Source: Mycobacterium shinjukuense (lineage in GTDB: Bacteria; Actinomycetota; Actinomycetes; Mycobacteriales; Mycobacteriaceae). Taken from it: 64,000 bases of DNA. The notes under the pieces were generated by a model, which saw only the letters and a list, made by a program, of their open reading frames with translations, searched no databases and was not told where the DNA came from. The position numbers and the translations under genes are program-made. This document shows positions 58,915-64,000 of the stretch, one piece after another. Numbering within the stretch: position 1 is the stretch's first letter; the number at the start of each line of letters is the position of its first letter. The stretch is taken from positions 4,402,001 to 4,466,000 of the forward strand of contig NZ_AP022575.1 in the NCBI RefSeq assembly GCF_010730055.1. Direction: 5' to 3'.

Positions 58915-60239
58915 CCTCGGCAAGCCGGAACGGACGCATCGTGGAACCCGAAGACAGGGCGCTTGAGGTCCGACCGCCTTGGCCGACAAGGAAGGTCTTC
59001 TGGAACCTCGCCGCGGCGATGATCGGCTTTGGGCTGGTCGTCGGTGTGGTGGCCGCGTCCGGGGTGGTGGTGCTCGGAGCGGCTGCCGGCCAAGGAGTGC
59101 GAGCCCCGGTGTTCGCTGTCGGGGTGTGCGCGGGCATCGTGGGCGTGTCCTTGAACTATCTGCTGGTAAGCCGGGTCGTGCGGCGCCGGTTGCGGGTGCT
59201 TTCGGCCCGGCTCACCGAAGCCCAACGCGAGATCGCCGCCAGCGCGGGTGCCGAGTCTTGGGAGCCGCTGGCCGACCGTTATGCCCTACCCGTCGACAGC
59301 GACGATGAGTTTGGCCAAGCGATGGCGTCGTTCAATTACTTAGTGAGCTCGCTGGATTCGAGTCAGATGGCCGAACGTGCCCTGCGGCATAGGCTGGTGG
59401 ATCAGGCCAAGCTCGCCGCGCTTGCGACGTTGACCGCCGGCGTCGCGCACGAGACCAAGAATCCGTTGAACTTCGTGGTGAACTTCGCCGAGTTGAACCT
59501 CGAGCTGTGCGCCGAGTTGCGTGCGGCCCTGCCCGGCGAAAGCGAGGCGCTGATCTCGGATATCGAGACCAACCTCAACTACATCCGCCGCCATGCCGAA
59601 CGGGCGCTCGCCGTGATGGCGACCATGCTGCAGGTCGGGCGGTCGAACGTGGGCGATGCGCAGCCGTGTCGCGTCAACCAGATCGTCGAGGAAAGCGTCG
59701 GGATCGCCGAACATTCGTGGCGGATCAACCGGCGCGAGGGGCGCTGCGCGATTCACGTCGAACTCGATAGCGATGACCCGGTCGTACGGGGTTTCGAGGG
59801 GGATCTCGTTCAGGTGATCGTCAACCTGGTCATGAACGGGCTCGAGGCTGCGTCGTCAGTGCCCGATCGGACCGGCGAGGTTCGAATCAGTGTGCAGCAC
59901 GACGACGATTCGGCGGTTGTCGTCGTGGTGGATAACGGGCCGGGGATCGATCAAGAAACCCTGTGCCACATCTTCGAGCCGTTCTTCACGACCAAATACC
60001 GCAAGGGGGGTACCGGGCTGGGGCTGTTCATCTGCAGGGACATCATCGACAACCGCCACCACGGCACGCTCGGCGCCAGCAGCCGGCCCGGGGCGGGCGC
60101 TTCGTTCGTTGTCAAGCTCCCGCTCGACCATGCGTCCGCGAAGACGGCGGCGCGTGCGGCGATTGACCGCACCGGTGAACGACCCATTTCGTGGTGGCTG
60201 GACAAACCCACCGGTGGGCTCCAAGCCCACGGTGACTAA
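58911..60239 (+). CDS. Membrane sensor histidine kinase
   Basis: The 442-aa protein has two helices (about 30-57 and 66-85), a HAMP-like linker, H-box GVAHETKNPLNFVVNFAELN closely like the preceding kinase, N-box N-L-V-M-N-G-L-E-A-A, D-N-G-P-G-I-D, and K-G-G-T-G-L-G-L-F. TTG 58911 overlaps the preceding stop (TTGA); GTG 58941 is an alternative start. The pair probably arose by duplication, one form membrane-bound, one soluble. Confidence 0.87.
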   Translation: MTSASRNGRIVEPEDRALEVRPPWPTRKVFWNLAAAMIGFGLVVGVVAASGVVVLGAAAGQGVRAPVFAVGVCAGIVGVSLNYLLVSRVVRRRLRVLSARLTEAQREIAASAGAESWEPLADRYALPVDSDDEFGQAMASFNYLVSSLDSSQMAERALRHRLVDQAKLAALATLTAGVAHETKNPLNFVVNFAELNLELCAELRAALPGESEALISDIETNLNYIRRHAERALAVMATMLQVGRSNVGDAQPCRVNQIVEESVGIAEHSWRINRREGRCAIHVELDSDDPVVRGFEGDLVQVIVNLVMNGLEAASSVPDRTGEVRISVQHDDDSAVVVVVDNGPGIDQETLCHIFEPFFTTKYRKGGTGLGLFICRDIIDNRHHGTLGASSRPGAGASFVVKLPLDHASAKTAARAAIDRTGERPISWWLDKPTGGLQAHGD

Positions 60240-60353
60240 CGGCCGGAGAACACCGTAGACTCCCGTCTCGACGGCCACGGCCCCTGGCCATGTCCCGGCT
60301 GGCAACGGTAACCGGGGTGCGGCAGAGCCCCGCACGCATGGGTTGAAAGGGGG

Positions 60354-60794
60354 ATGGGACACGGGTCTGCTGTGCGGACACTGCCCCGCGCTGTCGATGG
60401 AAACGATGCGGCGGTCACCGTGACCGCGATCCATGTGCTCATCGTTGACGATGAGGCTGACATGGAGGCGCTGTTCCGCCAGCGGTTTCGCCGGGAACTG
60501 CGTTCAGGCGAGCTCATCTTGCAGTTCGCCGAGACGGGGCGGGCGGCGCTCGACGTCTTGGAGACCAGGGATCCCGATGTCGTGCTGATCTTCACCGACA
60601 TCGAGATGCCGGAGATGAACGGCATCGAATTGCTCAAGCGCGTGCGAGAAAAGCGGCCTGACGTTCGTGTCTACCTGGTCACCGCCTACGACAGTCCGTT
60701 CTACACCCAACAGGCGAAGGACCTCGGTGCGCACGGCTATTTGACCAAGCCGTTGGACTTCTCGGCTCTGCGGCAGGTCATGTTTGCGATCTGA
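60354..60794 (+). CDS. Stand-alone receiver-domain protein
   Basis: The 146-aa protein is a receiver only: V-L-I-V-D-D-E-A-D-M-E-A-L-F, phospho-Asp in IFTDIEMPEMNG, T-A-Y-D and K in LTKPLDFSAL. Its start region (D-D-E-A-D-M-E-A-L-F-R-Q-R-F-R-R-E-L-R-S-G-E) nearly repeats the RR-cyclase receiver (D-D-E-E-D-I-E-A-L-F-K-G-R-F-R-K-E-L-R-S-G-E), so the two are duplicates and may compete for phosphate. GTG 60420 would trim the 22-residue N-tail. Confidence 0.85.
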   Translation: MGHGSAVRTLPRAVDGNDAAVTVTAIHVLIVDDEADMEALFRQRFRRELRSGELILQFAETGRAALDVLETRDPDVVLIFTDIEMPEMNGIELLKRVREKRPDVRVYLVTAYDSPFYTQQAKDLGAHGYLTKPLDFSALRQVMFAI

Positions 60795-61117
60795 CAAGCT
60801 CGCACCGCTGCGCGCCCGCTTCGCATCACCACCGGGAAACGACAATCCGGTTCGAAATTCCAACCGGGGGCCAGCCAAGCGGCCTGGACTCGCCATCAAT
60901 CCGGGCGGTGGATCCAAGCGCACCAATGTGCGGTCGTCGCGTCGGGGCGGGTGCCCAGATATCAGCTAACCGGTTGGGACTGATCGATCCCGGTGCCTAT
61001 TAACCTCGTGGACAATAATACGTAGAATACCGCGAAATCAGATTTCCCACGAAAGCCAAGAAGCGCGAACGCATCCGGGTCGACGACTCATCGCGCGAGG
61101 TCGCAGGGAGGTTGCAG
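60795..61117. other. Gene-free region before the MFS-cNMP-patatin gene
   Basis: No credible ORF was seen. 60990-61060 is AT-rich for this genome and contains TAGAAT (61023-61028) as a candidate -10 box with a weak TTAACC 17 nt upstream, giving a 5' leader of about 80 nt for the next gene. Confidence 0.4.
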
Positions 61118-64000
61118 ATGACCGGTATACCGTCGCGTTCCGCCGACAAGACCGCCCGCCGTCACCGCACGCGCGCCGGTGGCACGCCAGCGCGAAACTA
61201 CCTTGCATCAACGGTCGCGGCGCTCACCCAGCGGCGTCGCCCATCGCCGACGGCCGTTCTGCTGGTCGCGTCGTTCGGCGCCTTCCTGGCATTCCTGGAC
61301 TCGACCATCGTCAACATCGCGTTCCCGAATATCCAAAGATCCTTTCCGGCGTATCACATCAGCAGCCTGTCCTGGATCCTCAACGCGTACAACATTGTTT
61401 TCGCGGCCTTCATGGTGGCCGCCGGCAGGCTGGCGGACATACTCGGCCGGAAGCGAACATTCATCTTCGGCGTCGCGCTGTTTACGGTCGCGTCCGGGTT
61501 GTGCGCGGTCGCCGTCAACGTTGAGCAGTTGGTTGCCTTCCGAGTGCTGCAGGGCATCGGCGCGGCGGTACTCGTACCGGCTTCGCTCGCACTGGTAGTC
61601 GAGGGCTCTGATGCGTCGCACCGCGCCCACGCGGTGGGCCTCTGGGGTGCGGCGGCGGCCATCGCGTCCGGGCTGGGCCCGCCGATCGGCGGGTTGCTCG
61701 TGGAAGCGTCAAGCTGGCGGTGGGTGTTCCTGGTGAACATTCCGCTGGGCATCGTGGCGGTGATGATCGCCGGGCGGGTGCTCACCGAGAGCCGTGCCGC
61801 GGGGCGGCGGCGGGTGCCGGACCTGCGGGGCGCGATGTTGCTGGGTGCGGCCCTGGGGCTGCTGACCCTGGGGTTGGTCAAGAGCCCCGATTGGGGTTGG
61901 GTGAGCGTGGGAACCGTCGCGTCGTTGGCGGCCAGCACGGTCACGCTGATGGGCTTCGTGCTGAGCTCGCGTGCGCACCCGGTGCCGCTGGTCGAGCCCG
62001 CGTTGCTGCGGATCCGGTCGTTTGTGGCGGGCAACGTGCTGACGGTGGTCGCCGCCGCCGGTTTCTACTGCTACGTGCTCACCCATGTGCTGTACCTGAC
62101 CTACGTGTGGGGCTACTCGGCGCTGAAGGCGGGTTTGGCGATCGCGCCCGCCGCGTTCGTCGCCGCCGTGGTCGCGGCGGTACTTGGCCGCATCGCCGAC
62201 CGGCGTGGACATCGGGCGATCGTGGTTGTCGGGGCCATCGTCTGGGCCGCCAGCCTGGTGTGGTATCGACAACGTGTCGGGGCCGAACCCGACTTCCTCG
62301 GGGCATGGCTACCGGGCCAACTGATTCAGGGCATCGGTGTGGGCGCGACCCTGCCGGTTCTGGGTAGCGCCGCGCTGGCCGGGTTGGCGAAGGGCGGTAG
62401 CTATGCCACCGCGTCGGCGGTCGTGAGCACCACCCGCCAGCTCGGCGCGGTGATCGGCGTCGCGGTGCTGGTGATCCTGATCGGGACACCGGCACACGGC
62501 CACGCCCAGGAGGCCATTCGGCGGGGATGGGTGATGGCAGCGATTTGCTTCGCTTCGGTCGCGGTCGGCGCCGCGTTCCTGGGAAGGACCCGCAGCGGTG
62601 CTGACGTGGCGGCCGACACCACGGCGGCGCCCGTCGCGCCCTCGACACCCCGGCGGGCGACCGCGCCGGTCCAACCCGTGCTGGCGCCCACCCGGGAGGC
62701 CGATCTGATCCGGCAGCTGCCGTTGTTCGCGGGACTGGACAACGCGACGTTGGCCGAACTTGGACGGCGCACCGAAGAGGTTGATCTGCAAGCCGGCTCG
62801 TATCTGTTTCACGCGGGCGACGTGTCCGACTCGCTCTACGTCGTACGCAGCGGCCGCCTGCAGGTGCTCCAGGAGGACATCGTGCTCCGAGAACTGGGCC
62901 GCGGCGAGGTGGTTGGCGAATTGGGGTTGCTCACCGACGCTCCCCGGTCCGCGTCGATCAAGGCGTTGCGCGACTCGACGCTGGTGCGGCTCACCAAGGC
63001 CCAGTTCGACAAGATGGCCAACCGCGCGGTGCTGGCCGCGCTGGTTCGGGTGCTCGGCACCCGGCTGCACCAGGCGCCACCGCCGGCGGTGCCCCCCACG
63101 GCGTCACCCGAAGTCGTTGTGTCCGTTGTCGGTTTGAGCGCCGACGCGCCCGCTCGGGCGGTGGCCGGCGCCTTGCTGGCCGCGCTGTCGGAGAGGCTGC
63201 GCGCGGTGGACCCGGGCCGGGTCGACCGCGATGGCCTGGAACGGGCCGAGCGCTCCGCGGACAAGGTGGTGCTGCATGCGTCGGTGCACGACGCAGGGTG
63301 GCGGGACTTCTGCGTGCGCGTGGCCGATCGGATCGTGTTGGTCGCGGGGGACCCATCACCACAGGCGGCGCCGCTGCCCCCGCGGGCGGAGGGCGCCGAT
63401 CTGGTGCTGGCCGGTGCCCCCGCCAGCCGAGAGCAGCGGCGCGGCTGGGAGGAGTTGATCACGCCGCGGTCGGTGCACGCGGTTTCTTACCGGAGCCTGC
63501 AACACGATTTGCGCCCGCTTGCCGCGCGCATCGCGGGTCGTTCGATCGGGCTGGTGCTCGGTGGTGGCGGTGCCCGCGCGCTGGCCCACCTCGGGGTACT
63601 CGACGAGCTGGAGGCGGCCGGGGTCACCGTCGACAGGTTCGCCGGCACCAGCATGGGGGCCACCATTGCCGCGTTCGCGGCGGCGGGCATGGACGCGGAG
63701 GCCGTCGACGCAAACGTCTACGAGTTTTCCGTTCGCCACAACCCGGTCAGCGATTACACGGTGATGCCGAGCAAGGGGTTGATCCGTGGTCGGCGAACGG
63801 CCACCCTCCTGCAGCACGCCTATGGTGAACAGCTGGTAGAGGAGCTGCCGAAGGAATTCCGGTGCGTCAGTGTGGATTTGCTGGCTCGCAAGGCGGTGGT
63901 GCACCGGCGGGGTCGGCTCGCCGACGTCGTTGGCTGCTCGGTGCGCCTGCCCGGACTGTATCCGCCGCAGGTCTACGACGGTGGAGTGCACGTGGATGGC
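61118..64000 (+). CDS. MFS (EmrB/QacA) - cNMP-binding - patatin-like phospholipase fusion, 3' end outside window
   Basis: The 961 visible codons open with a basic tail, then a 14-TM drug:H+ antiporter-like region (about 45-495; L-D-S-T-I-V-N-I-A, G-R-L-A-D-I-L-G-R-K, G-x-x-x-G-P-P-I-G-G), a cyclic-nucleotide-binding domain (about 530-640; G-E-L-G-L-L-T-D-A-P-R-S-A phosphate-binding cassette with its Arg) and a patatin domain with oxyanion loop G-G-G-G-A-R-A-L-A-H, nucleophile G-T-S-M-G and the first part of the D-G-G motif at the edge. It matches the Mtb Rv3239c architecture. A cyclic nucleotide may gate transport or lipase activity. ATG 61118 has AGGGAGG. Confidence 0.92.
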   Translation, partial: MTGIPSRSADKTARRHRTRAGGTPARNYLASTVAALTQRRRPSPTAVLLVASFGAFLAFLDSTIVNIAFPNIQRSFPAYHISSLSWILNAYNIVFAAFMVAAGRLADILGRKRTFIFGVALFTVASGLCAVAVNVEQLVAFRVLQGIGAAVLVPASLALVVEGSDASHRAHAVGLWGAAAAIASGLGPPIGGLLVEASSWRWVFLVNIPLGIVAVMIAGRVLTESRAAGRRRVPDLRGAMLLGAALGLLTLGLVKSPDWGWVSVGTVASLAASTVTLMGFVLSSRAHPVPLVEPALLRIRSFVAGNVLTVVAAAGFYCYVLTHVLYLTYVWGYSALKAGLAIAPAAFVAAVVAAVLGRIADRRGHRAIVVVGAIVWAASLVWYRQRVGAEPDFLGAWLPGQLIQGIGVGATLPVLGSAALAGLAKGGSYATASAVVSTTRQLGAVIGVAVLVILIGTPAHGHAQEAIRRGWVMAAICFASVAVGAAFLGRTRSGADVAADTTAAPVAPSTPRRATAPVQPVLAPTREADLIRQLPLFAGLDNATLAELGRRTEEVDLQAGSYLFHAGDVSDSLYVVRSGRLQVLQEDIVLRELGRGEVVGELGLLTDAPRSASIKALRDSTLVRLTKAQFDKMANRAVLAALVRVLGTRLHQAPPPAVPPTASPEVVVSVVGLSADAPARAVAGALLAALSERLRAVDPGRVDRDGLERAERSADKVVLHASVHDAGWRDFCVRVADRIVLVAGDPSPQAAPLPPRAEGADLVLAGAPASREQRRGWEELITPRSVHAVSYRSLQHDLRPLAARIAGRSIGLVLGGGGARALAHLGVLDELEAAGVTVDRFAGTSMGATIAAFAAAGMDAEAVDANVYEFSVRHNPVSDYTVMPSKGLIRGRRTATLLQHAYGEQLVEELPKEFRCVSVDLLARKAVVHRRGRLADVVGCSVRLPGLYPPQVYDGGVHVDG

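Overview
The window is high-GC actinobacterial DNA and reads as a slow-growing Mycobacterium related to, but not identical with, M. tuberculosis (Mtb). From memory, gene order follows the Mtb Rv0811c-Rv0851c stretch: ygfZ, pabC, the Rv0813c nitrobindin, sseC2-cysA2, lmeA, Rv0818, mshD, phoT/phoY2, the Rv0822c LCP protein, dus, desA1, kmtR, the Lys/Glu/Asp/Phe tRNAs, lpqQ, lpqR, Rv0842/Rv0843-like genes, narL with its kinase, mmcO and an Rv0851c-like SDR. A PPE gene, an MmpL gene and mshD also mark the genus. The species cannot be fixed from this window; a kansasii-like non-tuberculous species is plausible but unproven.

Layout. (1) 1-9.6 kb: housekeeping and sulfur genes on both strands, interrupted at 1995-6107 by a pair of membrane proteins: a TIR-transmembrane-sensor protein and a transmembrane-Rossmann-RyR protein. 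The sseC2-cysA2 operon is preceded by a polycysteine leader peptide. (2) 9.6-22.5 kb: regulator, mycothiol synthase, phosphate transport, cell wall, desaturase, metal-sensor and tRNA genes. The pst permease genes have collapsed into a pstS-pstA fusion remnant, and the Rv0826-like gene is a deletion remnant. (3) 22.5-27.0 kb: a decayed island next to tRNA-Phe, holding an integrase scrap, two toxin-antitoxin pairs and fragments of HsdS, DUF4143 and GNAT genes. (4) 27-32.6 kb: lpqQ, a CocE hydrolase with its divergent TetR, lpqR, a pip remnant and a PPE-SVP gene.

(5) 32.6-43.5 kb: a nine-gene plus-strand cluster with two paralogous MFS transporters, a GT2 glycosyltransferase, two E1-alpha paralogues (one lacking its ThDP motif), E1-beta, an SDR and two ATP-grasp ligases. 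Most junctions overlap by four bases. Three transcription units each begin with the same promoter module: a 14-base GGACCGATCGGGGG-type motif, exactly 23 nt, a TANNNT -10 box, exactly 7 nt, then a GTG start. The third drives an undescribed 32-codon leaderless leader ORF coupled to E1-alpha. This is the strongest candidate for an undescribed system: a co-regulated small-molecule (possibly amide-ligated) pathway of which Mtb seems to keep only Rv0842-Rv0843.

(6) 43.5-50.2 kb: narL/kinase, mmcO with a long Thr/Pro insert, an SDR, a thiolase and two copies of a three-copy dispersed hairpin element. (7) 50.2-56.0 kb: mmpL preceded by a WS/DGAT-like acyltransferase gene with one in-frame stop, and a desA3-like desaturase. 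(8) 56.1-64 kb: a response-regulator/class III cyclase, two histidine kinases, a stand-alone receiver, and the start of an MFS-cNMP-patatin fusion, together suggesting a local phosphorelay-to-cyclic-nucleotide-to-lipase circuit.

Many genes (ygfZ, kmtR, cocE, its tetR, the narL-side kinase, mazE, MFS1, MFS2) have a TANNNT box 6-7 nt before the start codon, which indicates leaderless transcripts and was used to choose starts.
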